A DNA stretch of 64,000 nt from Pyricularia pennisetigena (taxonomy: Eukaryota; Ascomycota; Sordariomycetes; Magnaporthales; Pyriculariaceae). How positions within the stretch are numbered: the first letter of the stretch is position 1; the number at the start of each line of letters is the position of its first letter. The translations under genes and the position numbers were made by a program. Location: contig NC_043741.1 in the NCBI RefSeq assembly GCF_004337985.1, forward strand, positions 198,747 through 262,746, written 5' to 3'. Under the pieces are notes generated by a model. That model made no database searches, was not told the origin of the DNA, and worked only from the letters and a program-made list of their open reading frames with translations. This document shows, piece by piece, positions 9,216 through 20,548 of this stretch.

Positions 9216-12200
9216 AGTCACATCACATGCCCCTCGACGCTCCGGTTCGCCAAGACGTCGGCTTTTCGACCGACGTCACCGCGACTTTGGCCATATGACC
9301 TGACCCAGGCCATATTAATCCTATGACAAGGACGTGTTTTTTTTTGTTTTTCTTTTTGCAAGGGCGCAGGATCGATGATCGTTGCCCTGCCATCCTCGTC
9401 AATTGTGAAAAGGTTGGTTGTCTGGGCGTTTCCGAGAACAGCATAACCAGCCCTCTCTGGATTTCGTGGGGGGGCCGACTATACCATGTCCATCGTATGG
9501 GATGGTAACGGTTGCAGAAGGGCTTGTGTTCTCCGGCACGATCGAGGTGCTGCTCGACTTGAGGTCCGGGGGACTTGATGCCGTCCAGGAACCCCACACG
9601 GGCCCCAACCGTCAACCCGCCCGGACGGGATGCGGATCTTCGAATGCCCTCATAGCCGCCGAGTAGTCGTCGTATACTATCAAAGGGCTGCTGGGCTGAA
9701 GGTGCGAAGTTGGCGGAATTGCTCCGAGTGTATGATTTCGCTGACGTTGTTTTGTGCAGACGAGGCCCACGGCAATGGTAATCGGCAATACTGGCAAGAA
9801 TTTGGAAATCCAAAACGAAAATATAGACAAACGAGGCGCAAAAATAAAACTCGCTGGGGAAGATTAAAACTAAAAACAAAGAAAGGAGTGACTCGGGTGA
9901 GTGTAAATGAGCAAAACGTACAAGTCGAAAATGAAAGTGCAGAAAATACAAAGATTAGATTAGTGGTGGTGGTTGGAAATACAGAGATTTTGATTTCAGC
10001 TACGGCGGGATACAGCCAACATATAAATGCAAAAAAAAATCGTAGCCCGTTTGTCTACCACGTACAGACCCTGCTAGGGCTGCTTGTCGTGCATACCGCC
10101 GGCAACGCCGAAAGCAGTAATATTATTTAGAAGCTCTAAAATGTATGAATAGAATTACGAGCGCCTTTTTTTGGCAAGCGAAATCGGTCATGGCGGAGAC
10201 ACGTGAGCCCGACTATATCGGGCTTTGAAATAATAACAATAAAAAAAAAGGGCTCTGGACTTCCGGTTCGACAGTGCAGGCCTTGGTACAACCATGCAGA
10301 GAGCATGAACAAATCAAATCAAATTCACGGCGAGCTGGCGATGCTTTCCTTGTTGTGGACAGCAGCAACTCGCGCGCCCCGTTTCATCCATCATGGTCGT
10401 TGCTTTAAATAGCCCCGTCGACGAATCACGTCACGAGCATTACGCACAGTGATCCTTTCCCTCCAGGATATGTCATCTTGTCAAGTCATTTTCTAGAACA
10501 GATCTTTTAGTGGGACTGGCAGATCTTGACTCTCCAAGTCTTCTATGCCATAAAAATATAGGCTTCGACTGGCTGTTTTTAAAATATGACAAAATGCCCA
10601 AGTTAGTCATGTCGGTCCGCGATACGAACTATTGTGCCTTGGCAAAAGAGCCGGGATCTTGGCCTCCAAGTTGATGTGCTTACTCCACGTCGTTTTCATA
10701 GTGCTGCATGAGGCAGGGTCGTTTCTCCTTTGTCCGGCAGCAAATGCAGCCTTGCGTGTCAGTTTTCTCTTCAGATTGAATGTAGATAATTCAAAGTCTC
10801 CTTGATGCTCTTGTTTTCACTGTAGGCAAGGGTTGCATTCGGTAGGCCCAATCAATAATAGCTTCAACAGCACTAAAAGGTTGGCCAATGTAGAATTGGC
10901 TCTTTGTTAGGAAGAGGAAGGAAGAGCACAAGAAACAGTTGCCCATCGGATAGCTATACCGAAACAGGTGCCAGGTCGAGCGTCTTGGCCATTCAAGATC
11001 TGACCAGAAATCTATCTACCCATAATAGCTCAAATAGCCAGAGTCTTTGTCAAGATGATAATGGCGTGCAATTCAATAGATGAAGGGTATCGAGAGTGCT
11101 GGACGGATCGGAAAGCTGACGGCTAGTTTCTGCAAAATCGAGAACCATGGGCACGTTGAAGACTCCCTTGAACCCAAGATCAAAGTTGTGGGTGTGCTGT
11201 GTGAGAAGCAACCTGAAACTCAACAGGAGTTTTGATGTGTTTACTAGCTATCAAAGGAGCTCTGCCGTCACTTCAAGTGAAGAAAGGTATTTGTCTACCT
11301 GCCGCAGCGCCTGCTGAACGATCAACCTCGATTTCCCCAAGTTGTTATCGCCGCGGCGATTGTTGACGTACTGAGAACAAACTTCAAACAAACACAATCC
11401 TCTACAGCATTGCTTTGCGCGTGACAAAATCTGCATTGCGACTCCGCGAGCCAAGCGCGAGGCTTATTGCAAAGCGCCCAGTTGGCATACGGTCTGGACC
11501 CCAGTACGATCCGCTCATGTAGCGCAGGTCATGGTGCTAATCGAGTTGTTCAACAACCGTATTATTGCCAAGGTTTATCATTTAATACGGCGCTAGTGTA
11601 TGACGGAGCATCTAAACTTTCTAAAGGTTTGTTCACGTATCGATGGAAGACTACTATGACTGGCGATGGGAGGAACAACAGCGTGAGATCGTTGCGGGAT
11701 GGCAATCGAGCACGATATCTGAATTAATTACATACGCACGACGGAGTTTATCTGGCAGTGTATGATTATTGATTGATGACTAAAAGGCCATCGTCAATCC
11801 TGACCTTGTCGGCCATGACAGCTCATCAATTAGACAGCATGGGTAAATCTCTGACGAACGCGGTCAATAACAGCCGGCAGTGCCAACTTGAAGAATCGGG
11901 GAAGTCGGATAGCAACGTTGTGTGTTCTCTCGTTTATCATGCCGCCAAGGTGTCATTGGATCCTACCAGCCGAAAGCGTGCCTGCACAAAGCCTGATAAA
12001 ATCGACGGCGGATGGATCTCTGCACCCCGAAATGCTTGGCAAGGGTCGAGCGCAGACCCCATGAATTCAAAAGGGGGAGCAAGAAAAGCAGTATATGAAC
12101 ACAAGATACGACGATAATAAACAATATTATTGAACACGACACAAGAAAAAAAAAAATAAAATAAAATAAAATTATCACGTACGACGGCAATCAACTCGGT

Positions 12201-12650
12201 CTCATTCAATATCCATCATCTTGTATTCTTGCTCAATACTGCTCGCGGCCCCAGTCAAAGGTCAAGGCTCATCACATCCAATCAAGCTCACGCCCTCTGC
12301 CGCGTTCCCCACCAGCACTGGCAACCTCGCAGGGCAGTGTGCCAACAATCAGGAAGGTGTCATTCAAACGTTTCCTCGGCGGCACAGAGATGCAGCGCAG
12401 AGCCCCTGGGAACCTCGCCCGGCAAATGGAGGAGGGGGGGCGTTTGCATCACGCTTCGTATTAGCACCATGAAAGGCCCCCGCGAACAATAACGAGGTCC
12501 AACGAGCTCGACCTTGCCGCCGACGTATAAGAACCTCGGCATGGAGCCCGACGGGTGCGCACGTTAAGTAGGGGGTTGTCGTCTGGCCATCGCCATCTGA
12601 TAGCATCCGGGTTGCATCTCGTCGAGAAGCGCAGATACTAGGCACCGCCA
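9216..12650. other. Gene-poor interval, no confident gene
   Basis: 9216-9790 has ordinary composition between purine-skewed DNA and may be an insertion; its minus frame is open for 242 codons but resembles nothing I know. At 11060-11454 the minus strand reads like protein (MQILSRAKQCCRGLCLFEV..., later NFDLGFKGVFNVPMVLDF) but with two adjacent stops near 11251-11256, so at most a pseudogene of unknown family. 11770-12210 has weak frames on both strands. 12181-12650 is the likely promoter of the subtilase gene. Confidence 0.4.
12526..12531 (+). promoter_or_regulatory. TATA box of subtilase 1
   Basis: TATAAG in CGACGTATAAGAACC lies about 125 nt upstream of the ATG at 12651. Positional inference. 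Confidence 0.35.
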
Positions 12651-15112
12651 ATGGCACGTACCGTCCTCTCCATCACGGCTGCGCTCTTGTGCGCCATCGC
12701 GGGTGTCGCGCATGGCGCAAACGACCAGCCCGCTCAGGCACCTGCTGCTCAAGAGCCCGCGGTCATTCCGGGATCCTACATGGTGGAACTACAAGACAGC
12801 GAGGTATGTCACTGGCGAACATGGGGTTCTCGATCCCACAGCACGTGATGCGTACATAGCCGCTGACCATCGCAACTGGACAACAGGACACTAGCGCCTT
12901 CATCACCAGCCTAAAGTCCGACCTCGGTCAGGACAACGTCTCCCCGCGTACTGAGCTCAAGTCGAGACTTTTCAACGGCGTCTCGTTCCGCCTCTCGGAT
13001 GACTTGGTCCGGGAGAACGACAACTCCACCGTCAACAAGATCGCCAACCTGCCCCAGGTCAAACGACTTTGGCCCGTGCAGATCGTCCCGCGGCCGCAGA
13101 CAGAGACCGCATGGACGGCAGAAGGCGTGCAGACGCAGTCCAACAGCCGCCATCGACGCCGCCAAGCCGCGGTCCCATACCCACCTCACGTCCAAACCCA
13201 GGTCGACAAGCTGCACGCCCGCGGCCTGACAGGAAAAGGTGTGCGGATCAGCATCATCGACTCGGGCGTCGACTACCTCCACCCCGCACTGGGCGGCTGC
13301 TTCGGCCCGGGCTGCGTCGTGTCCTACGGCTACGATCTTGTCGGCGACGCCTACAACGGCAGCAACACGCCAGTGCCTGATCAGGACCCCCTGGACCAGT
13401 GCGCCGGCCATGGCACCCACGTGGCTGGCATCATCGGCGCGCAGCAGGACAAAGTCGCACTGACCGGCAGCGGGCTCAAAGGTGCAGCACCGGGCGCGAC
13501 GCTGGGTATGTACCGCGTCTTTGGATGCACCGGCGGGTCTGGAGTCGACGTCCTCATTGCCGCGGTAATCAGGGCGTTCGAGGACGGCAGCGACGTCATC
13601 ACTGGATCCTTGGGCGTCTCGAGCGGCTGGAGCGAGAACCCGTTCGCCGTCACCGTGTCGCGCATGGTGGCGGCCGGGGTGCACGTTACCTTTGCTGCAG
13701 GAAACGAAGTTGGCGGGACCGAGGGAATGTTTGGTATCAGTGCGCCATCGACGGGTGGTGGAGTGCTTGCTATTTCCTCATACGAAGCGTCCCTGGCTCC
13801 AACTTACGACGCGGCCAAGGGAACGGTCGTGTACACGCGCCAAGGAGTGCAAAGCGGCAGTGTCAGCCGCTTTACCAGCTGGGGGCCCAACTACGAGTTG
13901 CAACTCAAGCCACAGTTTGGAGCACCAGGCGGGCAGATCCTCTCGCTTTGGCCGACCGCCTTGGGTGGATATGCGGTGAATTCCGGCACTTCAATGGCCA
14001 CGCCGCTTGTGGCGGGCGTCATCGCACTGCTTATCGAGGCGCGCGGCAAGATCGCACCAGGCGTGGTGGAGAAGATGCTTTCCTCAACGGCGAAGCCAGC
14101 ACAGTCTTATCGCCTTTCTAGTGCAGGCTTCTGGGTTCTCAATGATGGACTGGCGCCCGCCGTTCAACAAGGCGCTGGCCTCATCCAGGCGCTGGACGCG
14201 CTCGAGTCCACCGTGACTTTGGACGTGCCAAACCTGTCACTCAACGACACGGACAATTTCTCCGGCTCGACTTCGTTCAAAGTCACAAACCTGGGACAGG
14301 AGATTGCCACGTACAATGTTTCTCACTCGCCTGCCAACACGGCCAACTCCCTCAACGCCATCTACAGAAACTCAGACCCCGACTTGAGCAAAGCTGCAGC
14401 AAAAGTGTCGCTTGAGCCGTCGACGCTGACTCTGGCGCCAGGTGAGAGCGCGGAGGTGACCGTGGTGGTTTCCCCACCTACCGACCACGGCTTCGATCCC
14501 ACAAGCCTGCCCATGTACTCTGGGTGGGTGACGCTCAACGGGACCGGCAGCACGGGTCCGGCCCAGTCGTTGTCGCTGCCATACTTTGGATGCGCCGGCT
14601 CCATGCGCAACGCGACGGTCATGGCCGTGAGCAGGATGCAATTATTGGACACTGGGAATGCGAACGGCAGTGGTCTACGAGACAATGTAACGTTCCAGCT
14701 TGCCGCACCAAGCGCACACACTGACTGGGCCGTCGATGCGCTCAACGTGACGAGCGACGTTCTCGCAGTTGGGTCGATGCCGGTAGCACACACATGGCTG
14801 GTGCTGGGAAGCCCCGAGCTCAGGTTAGAGATCGTGCCACTTGAGGGACCCGCGCTGGCAGACGCAAAAGACAACGGGCTAGGCTTGAAGGTCCTCGGCA
14901 GCGCAGGGGCAGAGTTCCCAGTCATGTATAGCCGTGCTACGGGGCAGCTGACTGGCTGGGATGGCAGTCTGGCTGATGGGACGTGGGTGCCGGCCGGGCG
15001 ATACCGGTTTAGTATATCTGCACTCAAGATCATGGCCGACCGCACAAAGCGGGAGTCGTGGGACGTGTACAACTCGCCCGAGTTTTACATTCGCTGGGTC
15101 AAGACTGCCTAG
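12651..15112 (+). CDS. Secreted subtilisin-like serine protease (S8), large form
   Basis: CDS join(12651..12803, 12887..15112), 792 codons before the stop. The intron (12804-12886) begins GTATGT, has CTGAC as branch and ends CAG. Splicing fuses GSYMVELQDSE to DTSAFITSLKSDLG, giving a continuous inhibitor I9 propeptide. Residues 1-22 form a signal peptide (LLCAIAGVAHG). The catalytic triad is visible: Asp176 in SIIDSGVDYLHP, His226 in GHGTHVAGIIG, Ser420 in SGTSMATPLVAG. A basic stretch RHRRRQ before the catalytic domain may be a maturation site. The last 330 residues are beta-rich with many N-glycosylation sequons and resemble the Fn3-like extension of C5a-peptidase/Vpr-type subtilases. It is probably an extracellular or wall-bound endopeptidase. 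The ATG at 12651 is chosen because it gives the signal peptide. Confidence 0.9.
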
Positions 15113-15855
15113 ATTCTAGACTCTAGACTCTAGTTTTGTCAATGTCTAGATGGTGATTGGTGCGGTGAAGGATGCTGGTAGGAATCCAGAGACATTGATC
15201 GATCATTTTAATCATTTCTGGGTTGAAAAACAAGTTATTTCCACCTGTGATCTCCGCACCAATGCTAGGCTCGACCAGCTGACGGCTACTTTTTCCCTGT
15301 GAAATGATCCGCGATTCAAACCCCAGCGGTTAAAGTTAGTGGCGTAGGCGGTGAAAAGTTTCTGCCGCTGCGATTGCGGGGAAATTTCCTTCAATGCGCG
15401 ATTGCAACTGTGCGCGTTAGCATCCGAATTGGAGTCATCGCAGGCTAGGAACTATTTTTTTTTTTTTTTTTTCCTATTCATTGTTCTTATTTTTTCCCCT
15501 TCTCGGTCCTCATATCATTAGTAAAAGTAGCCAAAAGTAGATCAACTACCAGCCCAGCTCAGTAGACTTCGCTTAATCTCGCTTCACCTTGGACTCCCTC
15601 GCCGACCGGACTTAGAATCTGTCGCAAATTTTGTACGGCATTTTTTTTTTTTTTTTTCCAGAGACGTTCCCAATTGCAACCTTGCGATCCCGCATCCAAT
15701 CCAAGACAAGCTCTGCCGCCCGCGACCTCCAATATCGACTGCGGTGCGGCAGTCCACCACTATCGCGTTTGAGAACTCCTCCCCCACACGAGACTAGAAC
15801 AAATAAACCCCCTTCCTAAACTCGAGGCCACCGCCTCGCACAAAGCCCCTCCAAG
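15113..15855. other. Intergenic, subtilase 3' region to RPC34 promoter
   Basis: Contains short TCTAGACTCTAGAC repeats near 15113-15135 and two long T-runs (about 15453-15472 and 15641-15658) on the transcribed side of the RPC34 start. No ORF looks real. Confidence 0.5.
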
Positions 15856-17106
15856 ATGGCGACCGCCCGCTCGACCCCGTCGACGACCGACGACCCAGCC
15901 AAACTCCAGGACCTCAAGGAAGAGCTGTACGAGGCCTGCGTCAACCATGGCTCGCCGGACCGGCTGTACGGGCAAAAGGACCTCCTGGCGCTCGGGGTGG
16001 TGTCCGAGGACAACCCGACCCTGCTCCTCAAGGTGATCCAGGGCCTGACGGACGACAAGCTCCTGGTGCCCGTCAACGACGCGCGCAAGGGCGGCCTGGC
16101 CTGGCGGTACCGCACGCGCGAGGACGCCGCCAAGTACGCCACGCTGCCCAGCTCCGAGGCCATGCTCGTCTACACGCTCATCGACGAGGCCGGCGCCGAC
16201 GGCATCTGGTCGCGCGCCATCCTGCGCCGCCTGGGCATGCACGACGCCACCCTCAAGCAGGCGCTCAAGCAGCTCGAGAGCAAGGGCTTCATCTCGGAGA
16301 TGAAGAGCGTCGAGCACCCCAACAAGAAGATGTACATCAAGGCCAACCTCCGGCCCTCGGAAAAGGCCACCGGCGGGCCCTGGTACAACGACTCGACCCT
16401 GGACGAGGCCTTTATCGACGAGCTGGAGCGTGTCGTCTTCGACATCGTCAAGGCCAGGAGCACCTACCGATCCCACGCGTCCGACAGCGCCACCGCCAAG
16501 GCTCCCAAGAAGGCCGCCGTCAAGGGGACCGCGACGGCCGCGGGGAAGAAGCGCACGGCCGCGGAGGCGGGCGTCGACTCGGCCACCAACGGCGACGCCC
16601 ATCCCAAAGTCAACGGCCACACCGCCGACGCGGCTGCCTTGTCGTCTTCCCGTAGGCACAAACTCCGGCCGCTCCCGGCCGGTTACAAGGGCTACCCGAC
16701 GACCAAGCAGATCGCCGTTATGATTCAGGAGGCCGGAATCGCCAAGAACCAGACCCTAGAGGAGGACGACATCCAGCAGCTCGTCGACGTGCTGGTCTTC
16801 GACGGCCTGATCGAGCCCGTGCACCACGGATACGAGCCGCGGAAGCCCGGGTACCGCGCGGCCGAGGTTGCCAGGTTGGACGACGTCACGCTCAGCGACC
16901 AGAACCAGATGGACGTCGTTCGCATGGGCCCGCCGGCGCGCGAAAATGGCCTCACAGAAGCACCGTGTGGCAGGTGTCCCGTGTTTGAGCTTTGCGAGGA
17001 GGGAGGACCCGTGAGTCCGCTGACTTGCATATATTATAACAAGTGGCTTGGACTGCAGACCGAAGAGAAAAAGGCTTCCGCCCAAGAAGCCGTCGTCGAA
17101 ATCTGA
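15856..17106 (+). CDS. RPC34: RNA polymerase III subunit RPC34 (RPC6/POLR3F)
   Basis: A single-exon, 416-codon ORF. It has the tandem winged-helix organisation of Rpc34: WH1 at about residues 15-85 (with KDLLALGVVSEDNPTLLLKV) and WH2 at about 95-160 (SEAMLVYTLIDEAGADGIWS, RRLGMHDATLKQALKQLESK). A Lys/Ala-rich linker (about 205-260) leads to a third winged-helix region. The C-terminus has the cysteine set C371-x2-C374-x5-C380-x10-C391, matching the iron-sulfur ligands of this subunit family. Rpc34 forms a trimer with Rpc82 and Rpc31 in Pol III and contacts TFIIIB to start tRNA and 5S transcription in the nucleus. It is a housekeeping gene with GC-rich codons. It is convergent with the cyclophilin gene downstream. 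Confidence 0.93.
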   Translation: MATARSTPSTTDDPAKLQDLKEELYEACVNHGSPDRLYGQKDLLALGVVSEDNPTLLLKVIQGLTDDKLLVPVNDARKGGLAWRYRTREDAAKYATLPSSEAMLVYTLIDEAGADGIWSRAILRRLGMHDATLKQALKQLESKGFISEMKSVEHPNKKMYIKANLRPSEKATGGPWYNDSTLDEAFIDELERVVFDIVKARSTYRSHASDSATAKAPKKAAVKGTATAAGKKRTAAEAGVDSATNGDAHPKVNGHTADAAALSSSRRHKLRPLPAGYKGYPTTKQIAVMIQEAGIAKNQTLEEDDIQQLVDVLVFDGLIEPVHHGYEPRKPGYRAAEVARLDDVTLSDQNQMDVVRMGPPARENGLTEAPCGRCPVFELCEEGGPVSPLTCIYYNKWLGLQTEEKKASAQEAVVEI

Positions 17107-17612
17107 CAAGGCATCCGACACCTAGTACGGCTAGTTAGCTAGCTGCTGCTTACTAAACTGTATTATTTCATCTATTGTCTCATTTAGCGGGCGTTGGGTG
17201 GTACAATCATTGGCAGACGATAACTATTTCGGCAAAGAAAAGCAATTAACAATTTGACTTTCCGCATGGCACATGTCCTGCAGATTGGCATCAAGTGAAA
17301 AAGCATTATTCTGTAGCTACACTTTCATAAAACTTGCAGTAGAAGTCAAGGACGAATTGAGATTGGAGGTGCCAAGAGACAAATGTTGGAACCAGACATG
17401 AGTGTGATTGCTTTTTAGGTTACTGGGAACTAACGCTATAGGATTGGAACCATTCGCATCGTATCGCACAACTGTTTCTACCCTCCATCCGCTTCGACGT
17501 TTCGCCTTTGGTCCACCTAGTAGACCCGACTACTATGTCATGAACCCCGCAGTCCCGACTAGGCATACGCACGCAATCAGGACCAACAACCTGTCCCCGT
17601 CAGAGGATCAGT
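17107..17612. other. Convergent 3' regions of RPC34 and cyclophilin
   Basis: About 500 nt between two converging genes, AT-richer than the genes. Presumably it holds both 3' UTRs. No separate gene is evident. Confidence 0.5.
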
Positions 17613-18790
17613 TTAGACGGTACCAGCGTTGACAATGGTAACCTTGCTCCTGGGGGTACCGCTGCTGGAGCCGAGGCCCTCAATGGGCTTGATGACGTCG
17701 TTGAAACCCTCGACGACCTCACCGAAGACGACGTGCTTGCCGTCCAACCACGAAGTCTTGACAGTGGTGATGAAGAACTGCGAGCCGTTGCTGTTCAGAG
17801 GACACCATGTTAGCCAGGCCTGCCACGTATCGAAAAGTCGACAGAAGGCGAAACAGAATGGAATGCCCATGCCAGGAATGCGGTGAATGTAAATTTGGTA
17901 TTGGCAACTTACGTGTTGGGGCCAGCGTTGGCCATGGACAGGAGTCCGGGCCTGGTGTGCTTGATCTCGAAGTTCTCGTCGGCAAACTTCTCGCCGTAGA
18001 CGGACTTGCCACCAGTGCCCTACAACAGAAAACGGGGTCAATATTCTGTTCAACAAATTTCAAGACTAAGCATTGATGGAGGTATAACATACGTTGCCAC
18101 GGGTGAAGTCACCACCCTGGAGCATGAAGTCTGGGATGATACGGTGGAAGCTGGAGCCCTTGTAGCCTCCAACGTTGGGCTCGCCAATGCAGAGGCGCCT
18201 GAAGTTGTCGGCAGTCTTGGGGACTATGTCATCGTACAGCTTGAAGACGACGCGCTTGGTCTGGGGGCCTAAAGATGGGAGAAGATGCCACATTAGCTAT
18301 TGCCCAGGCACCAGATGAGGAACAATGGCTTCCAAGCTGTGACGCCTCTCCCGCCTCGTTCAAGAGGCTCAACAGCTTTGCAGTGAACTCAGAAGTCGGT
18401 TGTCGGTAGAAGCAGCAGCGAAGGTGGTTCCTGATATTGTGATGTGAGTTTCAAGCGCAATTCAACAAAACCTACCAGAGCCGGCGTCGAACTGGATGTC
18501 GAAGAAACTAGAGATTGTAACGATGAGTTAGTGCCGGACCTCTTGCGCGTAAGACATAATGAAGGGGCTCTGTTGAAGCTCATAGCAAGCGCTTAATAGC
18601 TGGCAAGCCGCCGGAGGACTTACACGTTAGGCTTGGACATGTTGGCGGAATAGAAACGAACTCGAGTGGTGTTGTTGATGGGAGTTTTCGGTGTAGAAAC
18701 GAAGTTCGGTTTAACAAAAGAAGTTCTGGGGATGGAAGAAGAGAAGATGTTCTGGCGGGGAACGAGGGGTCGAAGAAGAGTAGTCCTCAT
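17613..18790 (-). CDS. CYP1: Cyclophilin, peptidyl-prolyl isomerase with mitochondrial and cytosolic starts
   Basis: CDS complement(join(17613..17790, 17913..18019, 18093..18268, 18476..18507, 18624..18790)), 219 codons before TAA. All four introns have GT...AG and restore the cyclophilin sequence: [85 protein letters not shown]. The [16 protein letters not shown] motif carries the catalytic Arg, and the Trp in SWLDGKHV is the cyclosporin contact. The first 48 residues ([19 protein letters not shown]..., rich in Arg/Ser, no acids) are a mitochondrial leader. A second ATG at codon 49 (MSKPNV) would give the cytosolic form, as known for the N. crassa cyclophilin gene (csr-1). Enzymes of this type speed proline isomerisation in protein folding. 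Confidence 0.95.
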
Positions 18791-20548
18791 TTTGTCTGTG
18801 AGAATCGGCGCGAAGCTGCTTGGCGGGGTAAATCGTTAGCAAAAGCCAATCAAGACCCCAAATTCCACAAGTGGGGTGGGATCTGGTCCAGCAAAGTCCA
18901 TGATGATGTGGAAACACGTGACTCGTCTGAGGGGCGCCAGTGGATCAAGCCAGCGGGGGGCAAGGAGGGAAGGACCAAGGGACCAAACGACCAAACGGCC
19001 AAGCAGCCAAGCATGCAAGCTTGAGGCGAATTCGAGCCCATGGCTTTCCTTTCCATGATTCTGTCGATTGCGGCCAGCCTGGGGACAGTTGAGGTGGCTG
19101 AGTCGTTCAGCATGCACTAGCAGGCTACTGACTACCCAATTGAGTCTCAGTGTAACATTGGTGAGAGCCTCAGCGGGTAAGGATTTCAATTTCCAGGACA
19201 TAAGCAAGCTCCGTCACCCACGTTGGGGTCAAAGCTACTGAGCTTTCATGCTTGTGCAAGGTACCTCGAATAGCTTGAGCTCCCCGCGGACTTGACCAAG
19301 CTACCTTGTCCAAAGCTGCCTCTCGGTGCATGTACAGTGTGGCCAGGGCGGGGCAATCTGGACTAAGCTCCTCACGGTCTGCACTGCAGTCTGCGGCTCT
19401 TTTCGGGTTGGCTCGGAGAACGGGTGGAACTCGTTGACAAAGCAAGCAGCTCCGGTGGGGCCCCATTTCCTCCCGTGTTCCGTTGGCTTCGTTTGCAATG
19501 ATGCAGCTTGCCACATTGCATAGGCCTCGCCAAAGTACGTCCCTGACGCGACAGACAAGTCTATTTTGCAGTGCCCATTGCAGAGGAAGTAACTTGTATT
19601 GGTAATTCCCGACCAGTTTCAGCTGGTCCTCCGACCAGGCTGCACAGTTTGTGAAGAGATTTGTGATATGGAGATTGGGATGCCTGGAAAGCCTTGATTG
19701 GGTGCCCGAGAAACTGATTCGGAGGAAAGCGCAACGTTGCTTACCTTGATCAAGAGATCAATAGTAGTATAAAGACTTCAAAGAGTGAAGATTGTTTATG
19801 AGCAAAAGATGGTGTTGATACAGATGGCGTTATTAAAGTACACTTGTAATACAGATCAGAGCAATGGCAGAAAAGAGGTTTGGCCTGGGATGGTCAATTC
19901 AGAAAAAAAAAAAAAAACTTTCCCCTTGTTTGTAGCTGAGACTCGTGGCAGGAGAGGCGCTTGGACAACCATCGAATAAAAATTAGTGGGTCATCGTGTC
20001 TGGTTGCCTTGTGAGGAATTGTTGTTGCCTCAGGCCGGGAGAGGTGATGAATCAGAAGTGTGATACGCCTGATACCTTGCCTGATATTACGATATTACAA
20101 TTTACAGTTTGCCTTTCAATCAGGGTCGTTTCGTTCAGCTCCAGCGGAACCCGGGTGAACGGAACCGCACTTGCCACTCTGGAATGACTTATAATTGTTG
20201 TATTAGCTTAAGTTGGCTTGAGTTCTGAACTGCGACACTCGGCCTAACATGCAAACGCTTGGAGGTTCGTCACGTGTCATGGCATTTCTGACATTACAGT
20301 CTTAGTAAGCCCAAGGCCTCGAGCGGCAGGCGGCCTTGGCAAGATTGGCGGCTCTCAGTAATTTAGCGCTGGGCATCGAAGAAAGGTGGGGCCAGCGACG
20401 ACCGCCATTTCCACCTGGCAACTTCGAGACACGAGCAATCGCACCAAGTGACCTCCGCCAACAACATTTGTCTGTGCTTCAATCACGGCCATCTCCCATT
20501 ATTTCCTTCTCATTGTAATATACCAGACTCCCAAGCAAATCAGACAGC
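18791..20548. other. Divergent intergenic region, cyclophilin to ENTH gene
   Basis: About 1.76 kb between two divergent housekeeping genes. It should contain both promoters. No ORF shows family similarity. GGACCAA/GACCAAACG-type short repeats occur near 18970-19000, and an A-run lies at 19902-19916. Confidence 0.5.

Noticed and set aside
9223..9951. 242-codon minus-strand ORF
   Set aside because: No recognisable motif, its N-terminal part lies in skewed DNA, and no supportive splice or promoter signals are visible.
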